Numbered from the stretch's first letter, positions 32,885 to 41,472 are shown. The stretch is DNA of 47,885 bases from an uncultured Lachnospiraceae bacterium (GCA_947178145.1 CAMWXE010000040.1:1-47885), one strand, 5' to 3'. Numbers and translations are program-made. The notes: a model not told the origin generated them from the letters alone.

Positions 32885-33280
32885 CTATGATGTTAATCCA
32901 AGCTTCACAAGCGTGTCTCTTAATTTTTCCACATCAATTGGTTTTGCACAGTATACTGTACAGCCAAGTTCAAAGGCTTTTTTGACATTTTTCTCCTCAT
33001 TGAGTGCAGTTGTCATAATCACCTTCGCCTGCTTATTCTGTGCTACATGATGTTCTTTCTCGATGTCACGGATATTTTTGAGTGCCTGATAGCCGTCCAT
33101 AACAGGCATCATCACATCCAGACAGATCAAATCATACGGATCGTCCTCATCAAGCGCCATCATAAACGCATCAATCGCCTCCATACCATCAACGGTAACA
33201 TCACATTCACCATATTCTGACAAAAATTTCAGAATTGCTTTTCTGCTGGCAAAATCGTCCTCTGCTATTAATATTCTCAT
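32885..33280 (-). CDS. CheY-like stand-alone receiver
   Basis: The 131-residue single receiver has all catalytic residues: EDD at 7-9, phospho-acceptor Asp in CLDVMMPVMDG (about 55), Thr in MTTA, and Lys in AKPID. It is longer than typical CheY in the alpha3-beta4 loop (RDIEKEHHVAQNKQAK). With no output domain it could act on a motor, as a phosphate sink, or as a shuttle between the kinase and other proteins. It lies between cheB and cheW in the operon. Confidence 0.88.
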   Translation of the reverse strand: MRILIAEDDFASRKAILKFLSEYGECDVTVDGMEAIDAFMMALDEDDPYDLICLDVMMPVMDGYQALKNIRDIEKEHHVAQNKQAKVIMTTALNEEKNVKKAFELGCTVYCAKPIDVEKLRDTLVKLGLTS

Positions 33281-33301
33281 ACTTGCCTCCTATTTATCTT
33301 T

Positions 33302-34333
33302 TTATTGTTTTTTGTCCAATAAATAATATATCTTCTGTGCAATCTGCTCCAGTGGCACTTGCCAATTCACTGCACCAATCTCATATGCCACCTTGGGCAT
33401 ACCATACACAATACAAGTTTTCTCATCCTGTCCTATCGTTCGCGCACCTGCATTTTTCATAGCCAGAAGCCCCTTGGCGCCATCACTCCCCATACCTGTC
33501 ATCAACACTCCGATTGCCTCTTTTCCGGCAATGCGTGCCACCGACTCAAATAGTGCATCAACAGAGGGACAATGCCCTGTCACCCGCGGCCCATGTTTGC
33601 ATTCTACCTGATATCTGCCATTAATCTTTACAATGCGCATCTGCTTATCACCAGGTGCCAGAAGAATTTGTCCAGGTCTCACCACATCCCCGGATACTGC
33701 CTCCTTCACGGAAACTTCCCCCTCATTGTTCAATCTCTGCGCATACATCTGTGTATATCCCTCCGGCATGTGCTGCACCATCACAATTCCCGGAATATCC
33801 TTTCTGAGGCCTCTCACGACAGTGGCAATCGCCTCGGTTCCGCCCGTCGAGGCACCAATTGCGATAATGGACGTTATCACGGACGAATTTCCGCTGCATG
33901 TCGTTCTGGAACTATGTGTCATTATTGGTATTGGTGTTTTTGTCGCCGCCGCAAACCACTCACCGCCTGCCGCTTTCTTGAGACGATTACAGATATTTTC
34001 ATATTCAAGCATCTCGTAATTTCTCCCACAGGCGATAAAATCTCTGGCACCTGCGCGATATGCCGCATCCTCAAACTGCTGCTCTGCTATGACAAGTGTT
34101 GCGATGCTCCGCTGCGGCATGAGCTTCTCCAGGAATACAATTCCCGGCATTCTTGGAAGATCCTGACACAGAAGCATTACTTCTGGATCACACTCTATAA
34201 TCTTATCTCTCGCGGTGTAGGCATTGTTTACCTCAGCCACTATATCAAGATCGAGATCTGCGTCAAGTATACTACTGAGACGCCTTCTCATCTCAAGATT
34301 TCCAACCACCAACAATACCTTTAACTTTCCCAT
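33302..34333 (-). CDS. cheB: CheB methylesterase with degenerate receiver
   Basis: The 343-residue protein has the CheB layout. The C-terminal methylesterase (residues about 150-340) keeps the triad Ser162 (GASTGG), His188 (VQHMPEG) and Asp284 (GMGSDGA). The N-terminal receiver (1-118) has the fold pattern but lacks every catalytic residue: the acidic pair is Val10-Gly11, the phospho-acceptor position in LLCQDLPRMPG is Cys56, the conserved Thr/Ser is Ala and the Lys is Cys102 (DFIACG). Known CheB is autoinhibited by its receiver until phosphorylated; this one cannot be controlled that way. It follows cheR by 15 bases. Confidence 0.9.
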   Translation of the reverse strand: MGKLKVLLVVGNLEMRRRLSSILDADLDLDIVAEVNNAYTARDKIIECDPEVMLLCQDLPRMPGIVFLEKLMPQRSIATLVIAEQQFEDAAYRAGARDFIACGRNYEMLEYENICNRLKKAAGGEWFAAATKTPIPIMTHSSRTTCSGNSSVITSIIAIGASTGGTEAIATVVRGLRKDIPGIVMVQHMPEGYTQMYAQRLNNEGEVSVKEAVSGDVVRPGQILLAPGDKQMRIVKINGRYQVECKHGPRVTGHCPSVDALFESVARIAGKEAIGVLMTGMGSDGAKGLLAMKNAGARTIGQDEKTCIVYGMPKVAYEIGAVNWQVPLEQIAQKIYYLLDKKQ

Positions 34334-34348
34334 ATTTTTCTCCCTGCC

Positions 34349-35152
34349 TTATTTTCTGTATATGGAAGGTTTTACATACTGGAAGCGGGTATTACTCTGA
34401 CTCATGGACTCTGTAGAACCAATAAAAAGATATCCACCAGGAGCCATTTTCTCATAAATATTGTTTAATAGCCGCTCTTTTGTCGGGTCGTCAAAATAAA
34501 TCATGACATTTCTGATAAATACCACATGAAGCGGCTTTTTGAACGGGAGCGAATTCATCAGATTGAGCTGTCGAAACAATACTTCGCTCTTGAGCTCATC
34601 TTTCACTCGGTATTCCTCCTGATTGATCTGCTTAAAAAACCTGCGCACATACTGATGCGGTAACTGCTCCACAGAATTTTTGGCATATACCCCTCTCACC
34701 GCCTTTTCAAGGACTTTTGTGTCAATATCGGTAGCGAGAATCTTCGTGTCCCACTCTGCCTGTTCCAGTCCCAGGAAATCTTTACAGAGCATTGCAAGGG
34801 TGTATGGCTCTTCCCCTGTCGACGAGGCGGCACACCAGATATGCCAGTCCTTCGTGCTCTCTGTTCGTCTCTTAAGTTCAGGAAAAACTTCTTCTTTCAG
34901 GAATATAAACTGCTCATATTCCCTCCAGAAATACGTATGATTCGTCGTGAGAGCATTCATCAAATCTTCTGCCTCTGGCCCTGTTGGAAATCTTTCCACA
35001 CGATCCATAAACGCATCATATGAGCTGTATCCCTTTCGCTGCATATAACTATCAAGCCTTCCCTGAACCAAAACCTTTTTTTCGTTTAAGTTAATGCCGG
35101 CTTTATTTTTTACATAAGCCGCTACTCTTTGAAATTCTTGTTCTGTTATCAT
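34349..35152 (-). CDS. cheR: CheR chemoreceptor methyltransferase
   Basis: The 267-residue protein has the helical CheR N-terminal domain (residues 1-75) and the SAM-dependent methyltransferase domain: WCAASSTGEEPYTLAM is motif I, ILATDID motif II, and VFIRNVMIYFD the catalytic region. It methylates glutamates of chemoreceptors, with CheB reversing this. No receptor gene lies in the window, so the substrate must be elsewhere or non-canonical. It is the first gene after a consensus promoter. Confidence 0.92.
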   Translation of the reverse strand: MITEQEFQRVAAYVKNKAGINLNEKKVLVQGRLDSYMQRKGYSSYDAFMDRVERFPTGPEAEDLMNALTTNHTYFWREYEQFIFLKEEVFPELKRRTESTKDWHIWCAASSTGEEPYTLAMLCKDFLGLEQAEWDTKILATDIDTKVLEKAVRGVYAKNSVEQLPHQYVRRFFKQINQEEYRVKDELKSEVLFRQLNLMNSLPFKKPLHVVFIRNVMIYFDDPTKERLLNNIYEKMAPGGYLFIGSTESMSQSNTRFQYVKPSIYRK

Positions 35153-35229
35153 TTGAGAAACCTTCTATCTGCTTGATGATTTTCAACGAGCAGGTGTCTG
35201 CTTGTTCCCCCTGTTCGTATCTATATATG

Positions 35230-35258
35230 ATTATAACATTGGATTGTTTTATTGTCAA
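35230..35258 (-). promoter_or_regulatory. Consensus promoter of the che-like operon
   Basis: On the minus strand a perfect TTGACA (35258-35253) and a perfect TATAAT (35235-35230) are exactly 17 bases apart, 78 bases before the cheR start. A full-consensus site suggests strong constitutive transcription of all six genes. Confidence 0.85.
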
Positions 35259-35298
35259 AATTTTTACGTTAATTTGCACAATATTATTTAGACGTCGT

Positions 35299-35440
35299 GT
35301 TACGGTTCACGCCCCGTCTGATTTTGGCACAATTCTGTTTATTGAAGGCATAAACAGCAACAAATTTGGCACACAAATTGATAAAGGGCATCAATTTGGC
35401 GCATGATTCCCTGTACTTTAATGCATGTGTGAACAGTAAC
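35299..35440 (-). repeat. 142-bp dispersed element, full copy B
   Basis: Bounded by GTTACGGTTCAC and GTGAACAGTAAC, which match as inverted repeats at 11 of 12 positions. It aligns over its whole length with copy A at 3598-3739 in the opposite orientation. Together with the promoter and the hairpins at 35443-35518 it accounts for most of the 35153-35535 gap. Confidence 0.7.
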
Positions 35441-35442
35441 GG

Positions 35443-35518
35443 GCAAAAATCCATGCAAATGGATTTTTGCTTTCAAACGGTATGTTTTCTCACGGAATGC
35501 GCAGTATTTACGCATTCC
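35443..35518. other. Two perfect hairpins beside the dispersed element
   Basis: GCAAAAATCCAT/ATGGATTTTTGC (35443-35470, loop of four) and GGAATGCG/CGCATTCC (35494-35518) lie between copy B and a further GTGTGAATTGTAAC motif at 35522-35535. They lie downstream of the DJ-1 gene and may end its transcript, though T-runs are short. Confidence 0.5.
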
Positions 35519-35535
35519 TTACGTGTGAATTGTAA

Positions 35536-36081
35536 CTAGTACACAACACTCTTCCCAAGTTTGTCAGCTGTATTTCTGTCCAAAAGTGCCGCGATCATTT
35601 CTAACGCAAAGGCAATCGCTGTGCCCATACCACGACTCGTGATAATATTTCCAGCTTTTACCACCTTGTCATAACACACTTGTGCGCCCGTCAGCTCCGC
35701 CTCCATCCCTGGATAGATGCAGGCTTGTTTTCCCTCTAAAAGCCCCATATGTCCGAAGATACTTGGCGCGGCACAGATTGCTGCTATGAGCCTGTCACTC
35801 TCATAAAATTTCCGAATCTGATCTGTCAACTTCTTGCATGCCTCAAGGTTCTTTGTTCCTGGCATCCCACCCGGGCAGACGAGAATATCAAAACTGTCAA
35901 AGTCAATCGCATCGATTCCCGCATCCATCGCCACTGTTATATTATGACTCCCTGTGACGCTGGCTGCATTGTCAATTGCGACGCAAACCACCTCGATCCC
36001 TGCCCGTCTCAGCAAGTCTACTGCTGTAAGTGCCTCAATCTCTTCATACCCCGTTCCAAAAAATACCGCTGCCTTTTTCAT
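35536..36081 (-). CDS. DJ-1/PfpI family protein
   Basis: The 181-residue protein matches the DJ-1/ThiJ/PfpI family: the nucleophile-elbow Cys lies in AAICAAPSIFGHMG (about residue 105), the conserved Glu in GYEEIEALTA (about 15) and the ending SRGMGTAIAFALEMIA is typical of the YajL/DJ-1 branch. Characterised relatives act as glyoxalases, deglycases or chaperones; the substrate here is not shown. It appears monocistronic. Confidence 0.9.
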   Translation of the reverse strand: MKKAAVFFGTGYEEIEALTAVDLLRRAGIEVVCVAIDNAASVTGSHNITVAMDAGIDAIDFDSFDILVCPGGMPGTKNLEACKKLTDQIRKFYESDRLIAAICAAPSIFGHMGLLEGKQACIYPGMEAELTGAQVCYDKVVKAGNIITSRGMGTAIAFALEMIAALLDRNTADKLGKSVVY

Positions 36082-36172
36082 GATATCATTCTTCCTTTCT
36101 CAATTTCAAATTTTGACTGTATGCTTTATCAGCATTTTACCATATTCTATAAAAATGTAAATCGCTTTACGC

Positions 36173-37441
36173 TTATTTTCCAAAATGCTTTTCCTTTCCC
36201 GGTGCAGGATCAATGGAAGACTTCCCAGCATTGCCATGATTTAACAACGATGCGCGTTTGACAGCGTCGGTGCCATATTTTTCTCTAATGCTGTCCATCG
36301 CTCTGTCAAGCTTTTCCAGTTTCTCGTATCTGCCGTCATCGAAGAGCGACAATTGCCTGCCGTCGCTCGCCTGTCTGATATGACTGGTCTGAATCCCAAG
36401 CAGCCTGATGGGTCTGCCATCCCACAATTCCTCAAACAGCCTGCCTGCCATATCATATATCTCATTGGTAATATTGGTAGCGCGCGGCAGCTCACACTGG
36501 TGCGATACACGCGATAAATCGCTGTACCGAATATTGACCGCCACGACCTCTGCCTTCGCTGTATCATTGCGAAGACGCCGTCCTACGGTCTCCGCCAATG
36601 ACATCAGCACCATATTTGCAGTGGACTCGTCCGTCACATCAAAAGCGATTGTCGTAGCATTCCCATAGCTCTTATTATCTGCGGGTTCCGGCTCTATAAT
36701 GGATGCTCCCTCACCGTTTGCAAATTTCCAGATGGCCTCTCCCTGCTTTTTCAGCGCGCCTTTTAAAATCTGTGGGTCTGTATGTGCCAGCTCACCAATT
36801 GTATGAATCCCTAAAGTATGGAGTGTACGCGCTGTCGATTTCCCTACCAAAAACAGATCACCCACCGGAAGCCCCCACATCTTATCCGGAATCTCATGCG
36901 GAAACAGCGTGTGTACCAGATTCGGCTTCTTAAAGTCACTCGCCATCTTCGCGAGCAGTTTGTTCGTGGATATCCCCACATTTACAGTAAAACCCAGCTC
37001 GCGATAAATCTCGTCTTTGATGCGTGTCGCTGCCTCTACAGGAGAACCAAAAAGCTTCTCTGTGCCAGTCATGTCAACAAAACACTCGTCAATGCTGCAC
37101 TGTTCGATCGTATCAGAATACCTTTCAAGGATTGATAGAAACGCATTTGAATATTCTCTGTATATCCCATGCCGTGACGGAACCAACACTAGATTCGGAC
37201 ATTTCTTAATCGCGTCCGTGATGGGCTCCCCCGTCTGCACCTTATACTTTTTGGCGGGAATGGATTTTGCCAATATGATTCCGTGACGCTTTGACCGGTC
37301 TCCTCCCACTGCTGAGGGAATCTCGCGAAGGTCAACTGTAATTTCCGGAAACTGCTCTGGATGCTTTAACCGCTCTACCGCCTCCCAAGACAAAAAGGCA
37401 CTGTTGACATCAATATGAAATATCAGCTTTTCCCCTGACAT
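36173..37441 (-). CDS. dinB: DNA polymerase IV (Y-family)
   Basis: The roughly 422-residue translesion polymerase shows metal-binding Asp in HIDVNSAFLSWEA, the SIDECFVDMT catalytic block, the helix-hairpin-helix region (MWGLPVGDLFLVGKSTARTL, cited as VGKSTARTLHTLGI) and a little-finger domain. The usual steric-gate position is in NSAFLSWE. The start at 37441 is chosen because AAGGGGAG is six bases upstream. The protein lacks an obvious terminal beta-clamp peptide, but QLSLFDD near residue 375 fits a QLxLF clamp-binding motif. Confidence 0.92.
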   Translation of the reverse strand: MSGEKLIFHIDVNSAFLSWEAVERLKHPEQFPEITVDLREIPSAVGGDRSKRHGIILAKSIPAKKYKVQTGEPITDAIKKCPNLVLVPSRHGIYREYSNAFLSILERYSDTIEQCSIDECFVDMTGTEKLFGSPVEAATRIKDEIYRELGFTVNVGISTNKLLAKMASDFKKPNLVHTLFPHEIPDKMWGLPVGDLFLVGKSTARTLHTLGIHTIGELAHTDPQILKGALKKQGEAIWKFANGEGASIIEPEPADNKSYGNATTIAFDVTDESTANMVLMSLAETVGRRLRNDTAKAEVVAVNIRYSDLSRVSHQCELPRATNITNEIYDMAGRLFEELWDGRPIRLLGIQTSHIRQASDGRQLSLFDDGRYEKLEKLDRAMDSIREKYGTDAVKRASLLNHGNAGKSSIDPAPGKEKHFGK

Positions 37442-37552
37442 AACCATCTCCCCTTCCCGATCCATACCTCTGCCAGTCCCGGAACCATTCAACAATAAAT
37501 ATACAACGTTTTAAGACTGGGAAAATATTCCTTTAATCCCTTTTTGTGCACT

Positions 37553-38047
37553 TTATGTGCCCATTTTATCCAACACTGGTTTGATCCGACAGGCCAGCAT
37601 CCCAATAAGGCATCCTGTGACAAGCCCCGCCATCATCAATGCCGGAAAATAAAACGCAACTTTCAAATTCTGCACCACCAGCACTGCCACAATCAACTGC
37701 CCTATATTGTGGCTCACACCACCCGCAATGCTGACACCCACGATGGAAAGCCCGTTCCCTTGTTTCAGGAAAAACATTGTCAGAAGGCTTAACAATCCCC
37801 CTGCAAGGCTGTAAAGCATCATGGGCAGATTGCCAAACAGGAAGGAGACAAGCACAATGCGCATCAGCTGTATCACGAACGCCTGATACACTGGAAGGAT
37901 ATACAGTGCAAGGACAATCACAATGTTGGCAAGTCCAAGCTTTACCCCTGGTATCCCAAAACCAAACGGTATCAGTGCCTCCACATATCCAAATATCATT
38001 GCCAGTGCCGTCAGCATGGCACAGTACGCTGCTCTCTTTGTCGTCAT
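37553..38047 (-). CDS. Gx transporter / Hpre_diP_synt_I family membrane protein
   Basis: The 164-residue protein has about five membrane helices and the conserved GVKLGLANIV block of the family once named heptaprenyl diphosphate synthase component I. Homologues are now usually called Gx transporters, ECF-S-like proteins whose substrate is unknown. AGGGGAATACT precedes the ATG. It lies 98 bases after the NusG-domain-II gene, a common pairing in Firmicutes, often near FMN or redox genes. Confidence 0.85.
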   Translation of the reverse strand: MTTKRAAYCAMLTALAMIFGYVEALIPFGFGIPGVKLGLANIVIVLALYILPVYQAFVIQLMRIVLVSFLFGNLPMMLYSLAGGLLSLLTMFFLKQGNGLSIVGVSIAGGVSHNIGQLIVAVLVVQNLKVAFYFPALMMAGLVTGCLIGMLACRIKPVLDKMGT

Positions 38048-38145
38048 AGTATTCCCCTGTCATCCATTTTTCGAAATTCAATGCGCGTCTTTTACTTCCA
38101 TAGTACCTGTTATTCTATCCAAAACCGTATATGGCTGTTTTTAAA

Positions 38146-38517
38146 CTATGGAACTATCACATCCGGCTGCTGTGCTTCCCGGGTTCCTGTCACTTCCACC
38201 ACAAGCTTATGCGGCAGACAGATAATGGTCTCGCCACCCTTTGAGACCGGCTTATAGTCCATACAATATTTGTCTGGACAGTCCGCATCAGCCATATACG
38301 CACTTCCATCTTCAATCACAAGCCTGTTATGTCCGAATTCCCCGTCTATTGAAATGGACTGATCCTCTGACAGACTGTACGCTCCATAGAACACCCCATC
38401 TATTGTAATGCACACCGTCGTCCCGGCATTCCTCTGTACGAACATCGTAAACAGGGCTGATACCGCCGCTATCACAACAATGAATCCGATTAATACAAAA
38501 TCCTTTTTTCGAAACAT
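38146..38517 (-). CDS. NusG domain II-containing membrane-anchored protein
   Basis: The 123-residue protein has one N-terminal membrane helix (residues 7-27) and an outer domain with ADCPDKYCMDY and IICLPHKLVVEV, characteristic of the NusG domain II family (DUF1312). The paired Cys residues are conserved in the family and may form a disulfide or bind a cofactor; the function is unknown. It is the first gene of a two-gene unit with the Gx transporter, behind a good promoter. Confidence 0.88.
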   Translation of the reverse strand: MFRKKDFVLIGFIVVIAAVSALFTMFVQRNAGTTVCITIDGVFYGAYSLSEDQSISIDGEFGHNRLVIEDGSAYMADADCPDKYCMDYKPVSKGGETIICLPHKLVVEVTGTREAQQPDVIVP

Positions 38518-38568
38518 CCTATTCCCTTTTTTTGCATTCGAATATTTGTTTTGTGAACATTCATTCTA

Positions 38569-38597
38569 ATCATACATTATATTCTGTAATGTGTCAA
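38569..38597 (-). promoter_or_regulatory. Promoter of the NusG-II / Gx transporter unit
   Basis: On the minus strand TTGACA (38597-38592) and TATGAT (38574-38569) are 17 bases apart, about 52 bases before the start at 38517. The remainder of the gap to 38763 shows nothing else. Confidence 0.75.
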
Positions 38598-38763
38598 TCA
38601 TAATTTGAGATTCATCCAAATATTTTTTCATTTTTTGTTTTCGCCTTTTTACTTTGGGATTTCTCCTGATGATGCCCAGCAGAATTTCTCTGATTTTTCT
38701 CAATCAGAATCGGCAAATACAAAAATGACATGTGTTATCTTCCATGCCATTTTCAAGTCTCAG

Positions 38764-39708
38764 TCAATATGAAATAATCTCGTACCCATCCTCTGTGACA
38801 AGCACCTGGATTTCCCACTGCGCGGAGGGAAGCCCATCCTCCGTGTGAACCGTCCACCCGTCGTCATCCGATATATAGATTTCCTCTTTTCCCATATTGA
38901 TCATGGGCTCTATCGTAAAAATCATTCCGGGAACCATCAGCATTCCAGTGTCCTTCGGACATACATAACTCACCCACGGATCCTCGTGAAATTCAAGCCC
39001 CACGCCATGTCCGCCGATCTCCCTGACAACAGAATAGCCATTCTGCATGGCAAACTCGTGGATTGCTGCTCCCATGTCTCCAATCTTTCTCCATGGCTGC
39101 ACATACTGCAGACCGACATCCAGGCTCTGCTTCGAGATATCCACCAGACGCTTTTTCTCCGCCGGGACATTTCCGATGCAGTACATTCTGGAAGAGTCCG
39201 AGAAATAGCCCTTGTAAATTGTGGACACATCCACATTGACGATATCGCCGTCCTTTAAGATCTCATTTCTGGACGGAATGCCATGGCAGACTACATCGTT
39301 AATCGAGGTGCACACGCTCTTTGGGAAACCCTCATAGTTGAGCGGTGCCGCGATCGCGTTGTGTTTCTTAGTAATACTGCTCACCCAGTTGTCAATCTCC
39401 TGTGTGGAGATTCCTTCCTCAATATGTTCATCCAGATAATCCAGTATTGCAATATTTATCCTGGCACTCTCCCGGATTCCCTGTATCTGGTCTGGATTTT
39501 TGATAATGCGTCTCGGCGGCACCAAAATCCCTTTGCGCCTGTAATCATCCAGTTTTTCATCAAAAGAGCAATGGCACTTTTTGTACTTTTTCCCACTGCC
39601 GCACCAGCAGTCATCATTTCTGCCCAGCTTTTCCTCGACTTCCACCTGAAACGGATTCCTGGAAACCTTCCTGCGCATCAAATTGTATTCTAACACATTC
39701 TTTCCCAT
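38764..39708 (-). CDS. map: Type I methionine aminopeptidase with SEC-C motif
   Basis: The 314-residue enzyme removes the initiator Met from new proteins. An N-terminal SEC-C zinc motif (CWCGSGKKYKKCHC, residues 34-47) precedes the pita-bread catalytic domain with metal ligands in VDVSTIYKGYFSD, GGHGVGLEFHEDP, FTIEPM and WEIQVLVTEDG. SEC-C-bearing MAPs are common in clostridia, and the motif is thought to aid ribosome or substrate contact. AGGAGAT lies upstream of the ATG. It is a single gene behind a good promoter. Confidence 0.93.
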   Translation of the reverse strand: MGKNVLEYNLMRRKVSRNPFQVEVEEKLGRNDDCWCGSGKKYKKCHCSFDEKLDDYRRKGILVPPRRIIKNPDQIQGIRESARINIAILDYLDEHIEEGISTQEIDNWVSSITKKHNAIAAPLNYEGFPKSVCTSINDVVCHGIPSRNEILKDGDIVNVDVSTIYKGYFSDSSRMYCIGNVPAEKKRLVDISKQSLDVGLQYVQPWRKIGDMGAAIHEFAMQNGYSVVREIGGHGVGLEFHEDPWVSYVCPKDTGMLMVPGMIFTIEPMINMGKEEIYISDDDGWTVHTEDGLPSAQWEIQVLVTEDGYEIISY

Positions 39709-39761
39709 AAACGATATCTCCTAGTAAAGTAAGTCTCTTCTAACATTTTCACTCCTTTTCT

Positions 39762-39790
39762 ATCATACACTTAGTTTCGGGATATGGCAA
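39762..39790 (-). promoter_or_regulatory. Promoter of map
   Basis: On the minus strand TTGCCA (39790-39785) and TATGAT (39767-39762) are 17 bases apart. Confidence 0.6.
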
Positions 39791-39817
39791 GAAAAAATCG
39801 ATTATACCTTCCCGACC

Positions 39818-39866
39818 ACTTCACGCCCCATCTGATTCTGGAATGATTTTGTTTATTGAAAACATC
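39818..39866 (-). repeat. Partial copy C of the dispersed element
   Basis: TTCACGCCCC, TCTGATT and TTTGTTTATTGAA, in the same order and spacing as at 35306-35345, identify the terminal third of the 142-base element. The GTTAC end is degraded to GACCAC and the central core is missing. Confidence 0.55.
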
Positions 39867-39888
39867 TATTATCTGTTGACTTTCTAAC

Positions 39889-39927
39889 AAGACTATAGTA
39901 GTCTATACTATATACTACTATAGTCTT
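39889..39927. promoter_or_regulatory. Operator-like dyad ahead of the BlaR1-like gene
   Basis: AAGACTATAGTAGT (39889-39902) and its exact complement ACTACTATAGTCTT (39914-39927) flank CTATACTATAT. Each half is close to a small palindrome (AGACTA-TAG-TAGTCT). TTGACT lies just upstream at 39876-39881. TAGTA/TACTA dyads of this kind are typical of BlaI/MecI binding sites. Confidence 0.6.
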
Positions 39928-39975
39928 ATTATAAAGAGCAGCAGATTGTCACAAATTTGAAAAGAGGTGCTCAGT

Positions 39976-41457
39976 ATGAATTTACTGGAAATGAGTTTTT
40001 TCGGAGCTGTCTTTATTATTGCAGTCCTGATCATCCGGACAGCATCAATCAATCATCTGCCCAAAAAAACATTTGTTATATTATGGGAAATGGTACTTTT
40101 CAGACTGCTGGTTCCGTTTCCGATTCCGTCCATGTTCAGCATATATACACTTGTTGACCGCCATACACCCGCGCCCTCATTTCTTGAAACAGAGACAGGC
40201 CGCATTACCTCTGCCTTATCACAGGAACATACTATCATAGCAAATGGCATGGAGCAGCCACCGGCAGACAAGCCGCCGGTATCTGTCTGGTTTGTGGTAT
40301 GGTGTATCGGAATGCTGTTTTTTGCCGTATTTTTTGCCGTATCTTATCTGCGCTGCGAGATTGAATTTCGGGCATCCCTGCCAGTCAGCAATGCTTATGC
40401 AGAACAATGGTTAAAAGAACGTCGATTGAAGCGCCCGATTGTAATAAGGCAGTCGGACAGAATTTCCACACCGCTGACTTATGGCATTTTTCGTCCTGTC
40501 ATATTAATGCCGAAAAAAACGGACTGGGAGAACGCAGCCCAGTTACAATACATTTTCTCACATGAATATATGCATATCTATCGTTTTGATATCGTCACAA
40601 AGCTGGTCTCAACCATTGCCCTCTGTATTCATTGGTTCAATCCTTTTGTCTGGGCAATGTATCTCTTTTTCAACCGCAATATTGAGCTGGCATGTGACGA
40701 AAGCGTTATCAGGCAATTTGGTGAAAAATCGAAATCAGCTTATTCGCTAATGCTGATCAGCATGGAAGCAGAGAAAAGCGGACTGCTGCCGTTTTACAGC
40801 AATTTCAGCAAAAATGCGACCGAAGAAAGGATTACCGCGATTATGAACACAAAACAAACAACCTGTGCCACTTTTATGACAGCCTGCGTTACAGTCCTTG
40901 CCGCAGTTAGTCTGTTCGCCACCTCCGCAACCGCTTCAACTGACAGCTCCCATAATGATCTGCTCACTGTCAGTGAATCACAGGCAGGCGCCAGAACTGT
41001 TGCCGCAGATGAAAATAATTTTTCTAAGTCCATTACCCATGAGAGCGCAGATATTCTCCATTATGAAGACGGGGCTCCTTATATTCACGATATCCTTACA
41101 AACAATACAGATCAGACTATTGTAGAAACGCAGTATTGTATGCTGGCTTATGATGAGAATGGTTCTCCGCTAAAGCTATTCTGGAATTTCCTTGACAGCA
41201 GTGCAGAAAGCAGCTTTGAAAATATTGTCTGGTCAGCGGAAAATATTTTATCTGGTCAGACAGAGACATATCGTGGCGGCTTGTCACTGTATGGCGGTGA
41301 AATCATGGAAAATTTCCCAGGAGTTGGAGATGACGGAGCAAATCAGGCTGCATACGCTCTGATATGCCTCAGACAAGTTGTCTTTGCAGACGGCACTATC
41401 TGGAATAATCGGGAAGGAGATCGATGTAGACAAATTACAAAATTATTATCCGCATGA
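39976..41457 (+). CDS. BlaR1/MecR1-like M56 metallopeptidase with DUF5780 tail
   Basis: The roughly 493-residue protein has membrane helices near residues 5-22, 35-55 and 105-125, a cytoplasmic M56 protease domain with the zinc site H196-E-x-x-H200 (HEYMH) and IELACDESVI, another helix near 300-320, and an outer C-terminal domain that I recognise as DUF5780 (ILHYEDGAPYIHDILTNNTD in part; GGANQAAY). M56 proteins sense a cell-wall signal and cleave a BlaI-type repressor. No blaI gene is adjacent. The last 15 residues (after GTIWNN) look shifted in frame; another frame there reads GKEIDVDKLQNYYPHEYRIA. The ATG at 39976 has AAAGAGGTG seven bases upstream. Confidence 0.82.
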   Translation: MNLLEMSFFGAVFIIAVLIIRTASINHLPKKTFVILWEMVLFRLLVPFPIPSMFSIYTLVDRHTPAPSFLETETGRITSALSQEHTIIANGMEQPPADKPPVSVWFVVWCIGMLFFAVFFAVSYLRCEIEFRASLPVSNAYAEQWLKERRLKRPIVIRQSDRISTPLTYGIFRPVILMPKKTDWENAAQLQYIFSHEYMHIYRFDIVTKLVSTIALCIHWFNPFVWAMYLFFNRNIELACDESVIRQFGEKSKSAYSLMLISMEAEKSGLLPFYSNFSKNATEERITAIMNTKQTTCATFMTACVTVLAAVSLFATSATASTDSSHNDLLTVSESQAGARTVAADENNFSKSITHESADILHYEDGAPYIHDILTNNTDQTIVETQYCMLAYDENGSPLKLFWNFLDSSAESSFENIVWSAENILSGQTETYRGGLSLYGGEIMENFPGVGDDGANQAAYALICLRQVVFADGTIWNNREGDRCRQITKLLSA

Positions 41458-41472
41458 ATATCGGATAGCAGA

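Noticed and set aside
32885..33280. Naming the stand-alone receiver cheY
   Set aside because: It has the right residues, but no flagellar or CheA context is present and the insertion before beta4 is longer than in CheY, so the symbol was withheld.
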